NCBI RefSeq assembly: GCF_000373365.1
Contig: NZ_KB891210.1
Coordinates: forward strand, 1-64,000
DNA from: Parafrankia discariae
Lineage (GTDB): Bacteria; Actinomycetota; Actinomycetes; Frankiales; Frankiaceae
Direction of reading: 5' to 3'
Length of the DNA: 64,000 bases
Shown here piece after piece: positions 33,828-42,989 of this stretch. Below the pieces are notes generated by a model, which made no database searches, was not told the origin of the DNA, and worked only from the letters and a program-made list of their open reading frames with translations. Position numbers and translations under genes: made by a program. The first letter of the stretch is position 1, and each line of letters begins with the position of its first letter.

Positions 33828-35582
33828 CTACAGCGGGGCCGTCCAGCGGAGGTGGGTGCCGCCGCCGGGGGGCGTGGTGACGGAGCAGGCGCCGCCGACG
33901 ATCTCGGCGCGGGTGCGGAGGTTGTCCAGGCCGCTGCGCCGGGTGGAGTCGCCGATGCCGACCCCGTCGTCGACCGCGTCGAGGGCGATGGTGTCGCCCT
34001 GCACGGCGAGCCGGAGCTCGGCGGTGGTGGCGCGGGCGTGCCGGGCGGTGTTGGTGAGGGCCTCGCGGGCGACCGCGAGCAGGTGGTCGGCGAGCCGCTC
34101 GTCGACGAGGGAGTCGAGCGGGCCGCTCAGCGTGATCACGGGGTTGAAGCCGAGCGCGGGCCGGATGTCCTCGGAGATCTTCTCCAGCGCCCCGCGCAGG
34201 CGTCCGCCGCGGGTGGGGTGGGTGCTGCGGAGCTCGAAGATGGTGCGGCGGATGTCCTTGATGGTGGCGTCGATGTTCTCGATGTAGGCGGTGATGCGGT
34301 CGGCGTTGGACGGGTTCTCGTACTGGGCGAGATCCTGCATGCCGAGCGCGACGGCGAACAGCCGCTGGATGACGTGGTCGTGCAGGTCCCGGGCGATGCG
34401 CCCGCGGTCGGCGAGGACGAGCAGACGCTCCTGGTCGGCCTTGGTGTGGGCGAGCTCGAGCGCGATGGCGATGTGGCCGGCGAAGCTGGTGGCGAGGACG
34501 AGGTCGGTGTCGGTGAAGGCCCGGGCTCCGTGGTCCCGGCCGACGAGCAGCGCCCCGTCACACTGGTCCGTCCCGGCGACCAGGGGGACGACCATCAGCG
34601 GGCCGGTGCGGTCCGTGCGCTCGTCCGGCAGGGCGTCGAGCTGGGCGTTGTCGACCCGCAGGGCCTGCCGCTCGGTGAGGACCCGGCCGGTCAGGGTGTG
34701 TTCGAGGGGGATGCGCCGCCCCGCCCGCCCGCCGCCGGCATCCCGTTCCTGGTCTCGTTCCTGATCGTGGTCCTGGTCGGTCACCGCGACGGCGACGCGG
34801 GCGTGCTGGCCGGCGCCGTCCCCGTCCTCGGCGCGCAGCGCGAGGGCGACGAAGGTCGCGTCGGCGACGTCGAGCACCCGGCGGGCCAGCATCCCGAACG
34901 AGTCGGGCGCCCCGGCCATGAACAGCCGGGTGATCTCGGCCGAGGCTGTCATCCACAGGTGCCGCTGCTGCGACTCGTGGTAGAGCCGCGCGTTCTCGAT
35001 GGCCACCCCGGCGTTGGCGGCCAGCGCCAGGGCGAGCTCCTCGTCCTCCGCGGTGAACGGGGCGTCATCGTGCTTGTCGGTGAGGTACAGGTTCCCGAAG
35101 ACCTCCCCACGCACCATGATCGGGACACCGAGGAAGGTCCGCATCGGGGGATGCCCCGGCGGGAACCCGTAGGCGCTCGGGTCGTCGGCGATGTCGTCGA
35201 CGCGCCGCGGCCGCTGGTCGTCGATGAGCAGCCCGAGGATCCCCTGCCCGGTGGGCAGGTAGCGGATCCGGGTTACGTCGGCGTCGGTCATCCCGACGTG
35301 CACGAACTCCTCGAGTGTGCGGTCGGGCGCGATGACGCCGAGCGCGCCGTAGCGGGCGCCGAGCAGGTCGGTGGCGGCCTCGACGATGTGCCGGAGCAGG
35401 ACGGGCAGCCGCAGGTCGGTGGCGATGATCCGGTTGGCCTGCAGCAGGCCGCGCAGCCGGCTCTGGGTGGCGAGGACGTCACGGGCACGGTCGACGAGCT
35501 GGGTCAGCAGGTCGTCGAGCTCCAGCCGGGCCACGGTGGGGAACATCAGCCCGTCGCCGCCGGGTCCGGGGGACGGCGTCAT
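33828..35582 (-). CDS. GAF-domain sensor histidine kinase (DevS/DosS-like)
   Basis: Cytoplasmic kinase of 584 residues: two GAF domains (about 50-200 and 220-370; first with ARYGALGVIAPDRTLEEFVHVG), a HisKA_3 dimerisation helix with RIARDLHDHVIQRLF (phospho-acceptor His near 400) and an HATPase domain (EALTNTARHARA, DGVGIGD, GGGTHLRWTAPL). The order matches DevS/DosT, which sense O2, NO or CO through haem in GAF-A; whether haem binds here is not visible. No DevR-like partner is adjacent. The ATG at 35582 avoids overlapping the upstream gene; a TTG at 35729 would add a Pro-rich leader overlapping it by 59 bp, and ATG 35546 is also possible. Confidence 0.85.
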   Translation of the reverse strand: MTPSPGPGGDGLMFPTVARLELDDLLTQLVDRARDVLATQSRLRGLLQANRIIATDLRLPVLLRHIVEAATDLLGARYGALGVIAPDRTLEEFVHVGMTDADVTRIRYLPTGQGILGLLIDDQRPRRVDDIADDPSAYGFPPGHPPMRTFLGVPIMVRGEVFGNLYLTDKHDDAPFTAEDEELALALAANAGVAIENARLYHESQQRHLWMTASAEITRLFMAGAPDSFGMLARRVLDVADATFVALALRAEDGDGAGQHARVAVAVTDQDHDQERDQERDAGGGRAGRRIPLEHTLTGRVLTERQALRVDNAQLDALPDERTDRTGPLMVVPLVAGTDQCDGALLVGRDHGARAFTDTDLVLATSFAGHIAIALELAHTKADQERLLVLADRGRIARDLHDHVIQRLFAVALGMQDLAQYENPSNADRITAYIENIDATIKDIRRTIFELRSTHPTRGGRLRGALEKISEDIRPALGFNPVITLSGPLDSLVDERLADHLLAVAREALTNTARHARATTAELRLAVQGDTIALDAVDDGVGIGDSTRRSGLDNLRTRAEIVGGACSVTTPPGGGTHLRWTAPL

Positions 35583-35670
35583 GGCCGGGCTCGCGGCCGG
35601 CTGGGCGGGCGGTTGGCCGGGCGCCGGGGCGGCCTGGCGGGCGGGCGGCGACGGGTGGGCGGCCGGCGGT

Positions 35671-37149
35671 TCACCGCGTGGCCCGCCGCGCCGTCCGGAG
35701 GATGTCGGTCGGCGTGGGTCCGTGTTCAAGCGTCTTCGCCTCCGGCCACGGGTCGGTGTGGAAGGGGTACTCGTGCCCGGTCAGCGCGGACCGGTCGAAA
35801 CCCGGCCCGGCCTGCGCGACGGAACGGCCCGCCAGGGCCGGCTCCGGGGGCGCGCAGCGCAACTGGACGAGGTCGGTGGCGGTGGCACGGGCGAGCGCGG
35901 CGGCGCGCTGGCGGTCGTGGCGACGGGCCCAGGACGCGTCGATGACGACCGACTCGCCGCGCTCCACGGCGGTGCCGGCCCGCCGCAGCAGCTCGGAGTA
36001 CACCGCGTCACCCGCATCGCCCGCGTCGGCATCGCCGGTGCGCGGCAGGTGGTTCAGCTCGCGGGCGACGGACTCGGCCCGCAGCACCGTCCAGCCCTCG
36101 GCCTCGGCCAGGTCGGCGGCCAGCGCGGAGCGCCCCGACTCGGGCGTGCCACCCACGAGGACGAGCCGCACCCGGCCGCGGCGCAGGCTCGCCAGCGCGA
36201 GCGAGGCCAGTGCGCGGGCCTCCGCGGCGGCGGCCGCCGAGCCCTGCGCGTACTGGGTGCAGGCGATCCGGCACATCACGAACGCCCGGTACGCGATGTA
36301 GAGGCTCTCCAGGGACAGCGGATGGGTGACGGCCGTGTAGGCCCGGTACTGGTCGAGCAGGAAGCGGCTGAGGTCGGCCCGGCCGAGCCGCTCGAGGTCC
36401 ATCGCGAGGAAGGCGACGTCCGCCAGCACGTCGCCGACCCGCAGCCGCCGGTCGAACTCCAGACAGTCGAGGATGCGCGGGCCGTCGTCGAGGCAGTAGA
36501 TGTCGTCGGCGACCAGATCGCCGTGGCCGTCGCGGATGCGGCCGTCGCGCTGCCGTTCGCGCAGGAGCGGCTCGCGGCCCTCGATGTAACGCTCGGCCAG
36601 GTGGCGGACGGTGTCGATGGTGGTCGTGTCGAGCACCGGCCCGAGGTAGGGCTCGACACCGCGCAGGACCTCGTCCCACAGGCTGCGCAGGGTGGCGGCC
36701 GACCCGGCCTCGGTGATCTCCGCCGACGTCGAGCAGCGGGCGTGGAAGTCGGCGAGCAGCCGGGCGATGGCGCGCAGCGGGCCGGTGACGTCGCTGCCGG
36801 CCGTGACCAGCGCGGACAGCCGGCGGTCGGCGGGCAGGCGCCGCATCACGACCATGTGGTCGAACACGGTTCCGTCGGGGCCGGAGATGTCGGCGACGCC
36901 CAGGTAGACGTCCGGGGCCAGCCGGCGGTTGAGGTCGACCTCGGCCTGACAGGCGGCGAGACGTGCGTCACGGGTGCGGAAGTCCAGGAACCCGAGATCG
37001 GCTGTTTTCTTTATCTTGTAGACCCGGTCGCCGAGGAAGATGAGTACCGACGTCAGCGTCTCGGTGAGAGTGGCGGGCAGCCCCGGCACCGTGCCGAGAC
37101 CCTGCCCGGCACCCACGGGGACCCCGCTGCCGGTCATCGCCACACGCAT
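35671..37149 (-). CDS. phosphotransferase-P-loop kinase fusion (Rv2004c-like)
   Basis: Protein of 492 residues with two parts. Residues about 30-310 are an APH-like kinase domain (FLGDRVYKIKKTADLGFLDF; GHGDLVADDIYCLDDGPRILD with the catalytic HGD). Residues about 325-492 are a P-loop domain of the gluconate-kinase/zeta-toxin kind whose phosphate loop reads GGTPESGRSALA, with Arg in place of the Walker A lysine, so ATP use by this half is doubtful. The architecture matches M. tuberculosis Rv2004c, a DosR dormancy-regulon protein of unknown biochemistry. A CAGTCT box 6 nt before the ATG suggests a leaderless transcript. It is divergent from the methyltransferase gene. Confidence 0.82.
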   Translation of the reverse strand: MRVAMTGSGVPVGAGQGLGTVPGLPATLTETLTSVLIFLGDRVYKIKKTADLGFLDFRTRDARLAACQAEVDLNRRLAPDVYLGVADISGPDGTVFDHMVVMRRLPADRRLSALVTAGSDVTGPLRAIARLLADFHARCSTSAEITEAGSAATLRSLWDEVLRGVEPYLGPVLDTTTIDTVRHLAERYIEGREPLLRERQRDGRIRDGHGDLVADDIYCLDDGPRILDCLEFDRRLRVGDVLADVAFLAMDLERLGRADLSRFLLDQYRAYTAVTHPLSLESLYIAYRAFVMCRIACTQYAQGSAAAAAEARALASLALASLRRGRVRLVLVGGTPESGRSALAADLAEAEGWTVLRAESVARELNHLPRTGDADAGDAGDAVYSELLRRAGTAVERGESVVIDASWARRHDRQRAAALARATATDLVQLRCAPPEPALAGRSVAQAGPGFDRSALTGHEYPFHTDPWPEAKTLEHGPTPTDILRTARRATR

Positions 37150-37418
37150 TGCACGAGACTGCCGGTCAACGCATGGGGATCACAGCGTGCGTGAGTCGGG
37201 CTGCCGACGTCCGAAGGTCGGCCCGCCACGGGCGAAAGGTCACCCGGCCCCGCGCCGGCGGTGGTCCGGATGACCGGGTTGGGTCAGGCGTGACCGCGCA
37301 GGTGGCGGCGGCCGGCGGGCCGCGGGCAGGTGAGCGGCGGTGTCCGGAGCCCAGGTCGACGCGGAGGCGCCGGACGACACTCACGGGCCTTTCGGAGCGA
37401 ACCAGGAGGGGAATCAGC

Positions 37419-38174
37419 GTGCCGACGACATCCTCATGGCAGTACGGGCGGCTGTGCTCGCTGGTCTACCAGCTCGACAAACCGATCGGCACCAGTTTCG
37501 GCGACGTCGAGTTCTACACGGAGCTGCTGGACGGCGTGACCGGTGAGATCCTCGAGCCCGCGGTCGGCACCGGCCGGCTGATCATCCCGCTCACCCGGTC
37601 AGGGCTGCGGGTGCGCGGCTACGACGTGTCCGAGTACATGCTCGGAATCGCCCGCGAGAACTGCGCGGCCCATGGAGTGCGCCCCGACCTGTTCGTCGCC
37701 GACATGGTGACCTTCCGCGAGCCCGGGACCTTCGACGCGGTCATCGTCCCCACCGGCTCCTTCGCGCTGGTCCTCGGCCGGGACGACGCGCTGCGCGCCC
37801 TGCGCAACATCCGGGAGAGCCTGCGCCCGGGCGGGCGGCTCATCGTGGACGTCGAACCGCTGCGGCCGTCCACCGCGACCCACCCGCCCGGGCACTGGTG
37901 GCACGGGGATGATCTTCTCACGCTCACCGCCGTCGAGGAGGTGCGCGCCGCCGAGCGCCAACTCGTCTACTGGAGCCGCTACGAGCTGTGGCGCGAGCGC
38001 CGGCTCGTCGAGACCGAGCTCGAGCTCTTCACCCTGCAGATGTGGGAACTGGACGAGTTCTCCGCCCTGCTCGACGAAGCCGGGTTCGGCTCCGTCGCGG
38101 TACACGCCGACTACACGGCGGCCCGGCCGCCCCGAGCCGACACCGCCGTGTGGACCTTCGAGGCGACCGCCTGA
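37419..38174 (+). CDS. class I SAM-dependent methyltransferase
   Basis: Protein of 251 residues. Motif I is ILEPAVGTGRLIIPL, followed by the acidic-loop equivalent VRGYDVSEYMLGIARE, then DLFVADMVTF and LRPGGRLIVDVEP. N-terminal YQLDKPIG and GDVEFYTELL segments precede it, as in small-molecule methyltransferases. The GTG start has AGGAGGGG 7 nt upstream. The neighbouring Rv2004c-like gene echoes the Rv2003c-Rv2004c pair of mycobacteria. Substrate unknown. Confidence 0.86.
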   Translation: MPTTSSWQYGRLCSLVYQLDKPIGTSFGDVEFYTELLDGVTGEILEPAVGTGRLIIPLTRSGLRVRGYDVSEYMLGIARENCAAHGVRPDLFVADMVTFREPGTFDAVIVPTGSFALVLGRDDALRALRNIRESLRPGGRLIVDVEPLRPSTATHPPGHWWHGDDLLTLTAVEEVRAAERQLVYWSRYELWRERRLVETELELFTLQMWELDEFSALLDEAGFGSVAVHADYTAARPPRADTAVWTFEATA

Positions 38175-38197
38175 ACCACGAGTGCGATCATGGCGAG

Positions 38198-39244
38198 ATG
38201 AGCCCGCTGTACCCTCCGATCGAGCGGTACGCGCACGGCCTGCTGCCGGTCGGGAACGGCGACGACGCCGACCCGAACCAGATCTACTGGGAGACCTGCG
38301 GGAACCCGTCGGGCCGGCCGGTCCTCGTCGTCCACGGTGGCCCGGGCTCCGGGTGCTCCGCGGGCTCGCGCCGCTACTTCGACCCGGCCCGGTACCGGAT
38401 CATCTTGTTCGACCAGCGCGGCTGCGGGCGCAGCACACCGCACGCGGCGGACCCGGCGACCGACCTGCGGCACAACACCACCGACCACCTGATCGCCGAC
38501 ATGGAACTGCTCCGTCGGCATCTCGGCGTCGACCGGTGGGCGCTGTACGGGGCCTCCTGGGGGTCGACGCTGACCCTCGCCTACGCCGAGCGGCACCCCG
38601 GGCGGGTGTCCGGGATCGTCGTCGCGGGGGTGACCACCACACGACGGACGGAGATCGACTGGCTGTACGGAGGGGTGGCGCGGTTCCTGCCGCAGGAGTG
38701 GGAGCGGTTCCGCGCCGCGATGGCCCCGCCCGGGGCCGCGCCTCCTGAGGGGGCGCACCCTGGCCCGGCCCTCGCCGTGCCGCGCGGGCGCGAGCTGGCG
38801 GCGGCGTGCGCCCGGCTGATGACACACCCGGATCCCGAGGTCAGGGCCTCCACCGCGCGTGAGTGGTGCGCCTGGGAGGACGCGGTGATCTCGCTGGAGC
38901 CGAAGGGGCGGCGCAACGTCTACAGCGACCGGGCGCCCGCGGCCCGGCTCGCCCTCGTCCGCATCTGCGCGCACTACTTCGCGCACGGCGCCTGGCTGGA
39001 GGAGGGAGTGCTGCTGCGCGAGGCGGGACGGCTGGCCGGTATCCCGGGCGTGCTCATCCACGGTCGCCAGGATCTGAGCAGCCCCTACGCGACCGCCTGG
39101 GAACTCGCGCGTGCCTGGCCGGGAGCCCGTCTCGTTCCCGTGACGGATTCGGGCCACACCGGCAGCGAGGCGCTGGGCAGGGAGATCATCCGGGCACTGG
39201 ATGACATCGCGGACGGGGATGCCCGCGGCCACCTTCCGTCGTAG
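38198..39244 (+). CDS. pip: prolyl aminopeptidase (proline iminopeptidase)
   Basis: Alpha/beta-hydrolase of 348 residues, S33 peptidase family. It has the diagnostic oxyanion motif HGGPGSGCS, the DQRGCGRSTPH block, LIADMELLRRHLGVDRW, the nucleophile GASWGS (Ser near 120), GRQDLSSP with the catalytic Asp and DSGHTGSE with the catalytic His. It releases N-terminal proline from peptides in the cytoplasm. The ATG at 38198 lies 6 nt after a GATCAT -10-like box, consistent with a leaderless message. It is 23 bp after the methyltransferase. Confidence 0.93.
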   Translation: MSPLYPPIERYAHGLLPVGNGDDADPNQIYWETCGNPSGRPVLVVHGGPGSGCSAGSRRYFDPARYRIILFDQRGCGRSTPHAADPATDLRHNTTDHLIADMELLRRHLGVDRWALYGASWGSTLTLAYAERHPGRVSGIVVAGVTTTRRTEIDWLYGGVARFLPQEWERFRAAMAPPGAAPPEGAHPGPALAVPRGRELAAACARLMTHPDPEVRASTAREWCAWEDAVISLEPKGRRNVYSDRAPAARLALVRICAHYFAHGAWLEEGVLLREAGRLAGIPGVLIHGRQDLSSPYATAWELARAWPGARLVPVTDSGHTGSEALGREIIRALDDIADGDARGHLPS

Positions 39245-39686
39245 CAACCGCTCATCCCGGGGCGACGGCTCCGACGAGGACCGTCGGCCCCAGGGACGAC
39301 GGGTCCCGCAGGATTCGGATCGTGTGCTGCCCAAGAGGCAGATCTCCGAATTTCCAGGCCTGCGGAGAGAACCGGAGAATGCGGCACGGTCGCAATCGAT
39401 CCGGCCTGCGGCTGCCCTCCGCGATTCCGGCAGCTATGCAGGCGAAGACAACCGGCCCGGTACGGTTGCGACGGGCCGGTCGCGGGTCGGAAAACATCGC
39501 GCCAAAGCGCGGAGAGAAGGGAATGCCGCGACGCGGAGAGGTGGAGGAGGACCCGATGGACAGGGAGATTGTGGGGCCTTTCGGAGCGCCTGAACAGAGG
39601 GCTCTAGGATGACGCGTCGTGGGCGAGGTCTGCGGCATTTATGGGGATAGCGCAGGGGTCCTCGGGTCGATCCGCGACGGGATCCG
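39245..39686. other. intergenic region, possible gene remnant
   Basis: A 442-bp gap of lower GC content than its surroundings. On the minus strand, a frame ending at 39252 has a protein-like tail (AWKFGDLPLGQHTIRILRD, then TVLVGAVAPG) but no convincing start or ribosome site, so it could be a decayed gene end; I do not call it a gene. No hairpin or promoter pair was fixed upstream of the kinase. Confidence 0.35.
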
Positions 39687-41855
39687 GTGGAGATGATCTA
39701 TGATCGGGCGAGGCTTGCCGCGGCGCTACCGGGTTACACCCTCGGCGACCTGCTGGGCGCGGGCGCCTCCGGTTTCGTCCTGGCGGGCTGGCATCGAGGG
39801 TTGCAGCGCGATGTCGCCGTCAAGATGGTGATGCGGGGGCCGGGCAGGCGCAGCTTCGCGGACGAGGCGCGGATCCTCGCCGGCCTTGACCATCCCCATG
39901 TCGTCCGGGTCTACGACTATGTCGAGACGGGCGAGCTCAGCCTGCTCGTCATGGAGATGCTCAGCGGCGGCACGCTCACCCGGCGCCGGGCCGGCATGAC
40001 GTCGCTGACCGCCTGCGGGGTCGGCCTTGCCGTCGCGCAGGCGCTGCGCTGCGTGCACGACCACGACGTGCTGCACCGCGACATCAAGCCGGACAACATC
40101 CTCTTCGACACGGCTGGCCGGTTGAAGGTGGCGGACTTCGGTATCGCGAAGGTCGTCGCCGGGTCCGGTCCGGCGGCGAGCACGGTCGTAGGGACTCCGC
40201 TCTACATGGCCCCCGAGCAGTTCGAGGGTGGCCAACTGCAGCGCGCGACAGACATCTACGCCCTTGGCGTGGTGCTCTTCGAGCTGTTGACGGGTGTGGC
40301 CCCCACCAACCCCGCGTCCGTTCCGCGCCAGGGCTCGGACGGCCCGTCCCGGTTCGGCCTGTCACGGGGATCGAGGATCCCCGATCCAGTCGCAACGGTG
40401 GTGGCGGGCGCACTGGCCCGTGACCCGGGGGACCGTCCCCCGTCGGCGTACGCCTTCGCCTTCGACCTCTCCCGAGCCGCCACCGAGGCGTTCGGACCTG
40501 ACTGGATCCCACGGTCGGGCGTGCCCGTGCACGTCGACCACGACCTGATGGCCGCCACCGGCATGGCACCGTCCAGGACGCGGCACGCGGGCGGGATTCA
40601 CGTGACGCCGCTGCCGGTGGAACCCGGGACGCCGCCCCAGCCGCCGGGGAAGGTAGCAGAGGGGAAACGAGCGGGTCCCGCACCTGACGACCGCGCGCCC
40701 GGGAAGGCGCCGGCGGACGGGAACACCCCGAGCGGGGCGGGCCGCGACCCGGCCGAACCGGAAGCCGGCTCGCGCGGGCGAGCCCGGCGTGGCCCACGCC
40801 GTTCGCCCGGCCGGCGGCTCATCGTGACGGCCGCCGTCCTGGTGGTTCTGCTCGGAGCGGTCGGCACCGGGCTCGCCGTCGTCCTGGGCCGCCCGGACGG
40901 TGCCCGGCTGCTGGGCCACCCGCTGGGCGGGCACACGGACTGGGCGCTGTCGGCGGTGTTCTCCCCGGACGGGAAGATCATGGCCAGCAGCGACACGAAG
41001 GGTGAGGTGTGGCTCTGGGACCTGCGGGACAGAACCGCCCCCCAGCGCCTCGGTCGCCCGCTCACCGGACCGGCGGACGGGGTCACCGCGCTGGCGTTCT
41101 CCCCGGATGGCCAGGCCCTGGCCGGCAGCGACTGGAACGGCACCGTCTGGCTGTGGGATGTGACCGGCCACGACCCGAAATCCGTAACCGGCACGCCGCT
41201 GCTCGGTCACGTCGGGCACGCGTGGTCCGTCGCGTTCTCGCCGGACGGGCGCACGCTGGCCAGTGGCGGCGAGGACGGCACGGTGCGCCTGTGGAACGTC
41301 GCTGACCGCGGCATGCCGCGGCCGATGGGGTCGCCGCTCACCGGCCACCGTGGCTACGTCACGTCCGTGCTGTTCTCCAGGGACGGGCTCGTCCTGGTCG
41401 CCGCCGGCGGTGACAGCACCGTCGTGCTCTGGGGAGTGGACGATCTCGCCGCCCCGCACCGGCTGGAGCGGGGGCTGCCCGGGCCGAGCGCGGTGTTCGG
41501 GGCGGCGTTCTCCCCGCACGGGCGGGTGCTGGCCGTGGGCGATGCCGACGGCGTGATCCGCTTGTGGGATCTCGCGATTCCCGGCGAGCCGCGCCGCGTC
41601 GGCAGGGACCTGACCGGGCACACCGCCCGTGTGTGGTCCCTGTCGTTCTCACCCGATGGCCGCACGCTGGCCAGCGGTGGCCTCGACAACACCGTCCGGT
41701 TGTGGGACGTCGCCGACCTCTCCAACGTGCGGCGACGGGGCGGACCACTCACCGGGCACACCGACTGGGTCCTGTCGGTGCGGTTCTCTCCGGACAGCGC
41801 CGTACTGGCCAGCGCGAGCACAGACGCCACCATCCGGCTGTGGTCGATCCCCTGA
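39687..41855 (+). CDS. transmembrane Ser/Thr kinase with WD40 propeller
   Basis: Protein of 722 residues. Residues 15-270 form a Hanks-type kinase: GAGASGFVLAG glycine loop, VAVK lysine, LHRDIKPDN, ADFGIAK and MAPEQ, all catalytic residues present. A Pro/Ala/Arg linker, one membrane helix (about 377-400, LIVTAAVLVVLLGAVG) and seven WD40 repeats (about 408-722; FSPDGxxLAS...VRLWDV) follow, enough for one complete propeller outside the cell. This is a typical actinobacterial receptor kinase layout with WD40 as ligand or protein-binding sensor. Start is the GTG at 39687; ATG 39693 is equally possible and a GGTGGAG overlaps it. Confidence 0.9.
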   Translation: MEMIYDRARLAAALPGYTLGDLLGAGASGFVLAGWHRGLQRDVAVKMVMRGPGRRSFADEARILAGLDHPHVVRVYDYVETGELSLLVMEMLSGGTLTRRRAGMTSLTACGVGLAVAQALRCVHDHDVLHRDIKPDNILFDTAGRLKVADFGIAKVVAGSGPAASTVVGTPLYMAPEQFEGGQLQRATDIYALGVVLFELLTGVAPTNPASVPRQGSDGPSRFGLSRGSRIPDPVATVVAGALARDPGDRPPSAYAFAFDLSRAATEAFGPDWIPRSGVPVHVDHDLMAATGMAPSRTRHAGGIHVTPLPVEPGTPPQPPGKVAEGKRAGPAPDDRAPGKAPADGNTPSGAGRDPAEPEAGSRGRARRGPRRSPGRRLIVTAAVLVVLLGAVGTGLAVVLGRPDGARLLGHPLGGHTDWALSAVFSPDGKIMASSDTKGEVWLWDLRDRTAPQRLGRPLTGPADGVTALAFSPDGQALAGSDWNGTVWLWDVTGHDPKSVTGTPLLGHVGHAWSVAFSPDGRTLASGGEDGTVRLWNVADRGMPRPMGSPLTGHRGYVTSVLFSRDGLVLVAAGGDSTVVLWGVDDLAAPHRLERGLPGPSAVFGAAFSPHGRVLAVGDADGVIRLWDLAIPGEPRRVGRDLTGHTARVWSLSFSPDGRTLASGGLDNTVRLWDVADLSNVRRRGGPLTGHTDWVLSVRFSPDSAVLASASTDATIRLWSIP

Positions 41856-41942
41856 CCGGCTCCGTGCCGGGCACGCTGCCACCCGGCCGGGTCTGAGATC
41901 GCCCCCGACGATCTGACCACGGCTATGGCCACGGCCGCCGCA

Positions 41943-41960
41943 CGATGACAGATGTCATCG
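41943..41960. promoter_or_regulatory. 18-bp operator palindrome before ABC/two-component operon
   Basis: CGATGACAGATGTCATCG: two perfect 8-bp arms around GA. It lies 58 bp upstream of the ATPase start. The TCAT/ATGA half-sites recall sites of NarL/DesR-type response regulators, and such a regulator is the last gene of this operon, so autoregulation is possible; a TetR or GntR repressor would fit equally well. Confidence 0.55.
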
Positions 41961-42017
41961 GGGAGCGGTGACCGCGGAGACTACGCACCGGCCGCGTGGC
42001 TGCGGATCATCGTGGCC

Positions 42018-42989
42018 ATGAGGGAGACATCAGGAGCCGGCCCGCTGGGCGCCGGTGCGGAGCCCAGCGTGCGGCTCGCCGGCATTCGCAAGCGGTACGG
42101 CTCACGGACCGCCGTGGACGGGGTGGACGTCACCGTCGCGCCCGGTGAGATCGTCGCGCTGCTGGGTCCGAACGGCGCCGGAAAGTCGACGACCATCGAC
42201 ATTCTGCTCGGGCTCACCCGGCCCGACGCCGGCACCGCCAGGCTCTTCGGGCACGCCCCGCGCGACGCCTGCGCCGCCGGGCTCGTCGGGGCGATGCTGC
42301 AGAACGGCGGCCTGCTCGCCGGAGTCACGGTCGCGACGATGCTCGAGACGATCAGCGCGCTGTACCCGAGCACCCGGCCGGTCGGTGAGGTGCTGGCGCT
42401 GGCCGGTGTGGCCGAGCTGGCCCGCACCCGCACCGACCGGCTCTCCGGCGGCCAGCGGCAGCGGGTGCGCTTCGCCCTCGCGTTGCTGCCCGATCCCAGC
42501 CTGGTGGTCCTCGACGAGCCGACCGCGGCGATGGACGTCGAGAGCCGGCGCGAGTTCTGGGCGGCCATGCGCGCCTGGGCCGCGGGCGGGCGGACGGTGC
42601 TGTTCGCCACCCACTATCTGGAGGAGGCCGACGCCTTCGCCGACCGCATCGTGCTGCTCCGCGCGGGCCGGGTGGTGGCCGACGGGCCGACCACCGAGGT
42701 GAAGGCGCTGGTCGGCGGCCGGACGATCCGCGCGACACTGCCGCACGCCGCCGCGGGGCCGCAGGGGCCACCGGGGCCACCGGATCTGGCGGGTCTGCCC
42801 GGTGTCACCCGGGCCGAGACCCGCGGCGAGACCGTCGTGCTGCGCTGCCATGACAGCGACACCGCGCTGCGCGCCCTGCTCGCCGCCCATCCCGACGCCC
42901 GTGACATCGAGATCGCCGGCGCCGGCCTCGAGGACGCCTTCCTCGCCTTGACCGGTGCTCAGCCCGTCCCGGAGGAGATACCGGCATGA
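42018..42989 (+). CDS. ABC-2 type transporter ATPase
   Basis: ATPase of 323 residues of the DrrA/CcmA drug- and lipid-export type. Walker A is GPNGAGKST, the Q-loop is in MLQNGGLLAG, the signature LSGGQRQRV, Walker B VVLDEPTAAMD and the H-loop ATHYLEEAD. A C-terminal domain of about 90 residues (VGGRTIRATLPHAAA; EDAFLALTG) follows as in DrrA. The ATG at 42018 is preferred because an earlier ATG at 41952 falls inside the operator palindrome. It overlaps the permease gene (ATGA) and precedes a DesK/DesR-like pair, an arrangement typical of two-component-controlled exporters that respond to membrane or antibiotic stress. Confidence 0.9.
   Translation: MRETSGAGPLGAGAEPSVRLAGIRKRYGSRTAVDGVDVTVAPGEIVALLGPNGAGKSTTIDILLGLTRPDAGTARLFGHAPRDACAAGLVGAMLQNGGLLAGVTVATMLETISALYPSTRPVGEVLALAGVAELARTRTDRLSGGQRQRVRFALALLPDPSLVVLDEPTAAMDVESRREFWAAMRAWAAGGRTVLFATHYLEEADAFADRIVLLRAGRVVADGPTTEVKALVGGRTIRATLPHAAAGPQGPPGPPDLAGLPGVTRAETRGETVVLRCHDSDTALRALLAAHPDARDIEIAGAGLEDAFLALTGAQPVPEEIPA

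Noticed and set aside
39252-39638. 128-residue minus-strand gene
   Set aside because: Protein-like tail only; no ribosome site and an implausible N-terminal half, so treated as a possible remnant.
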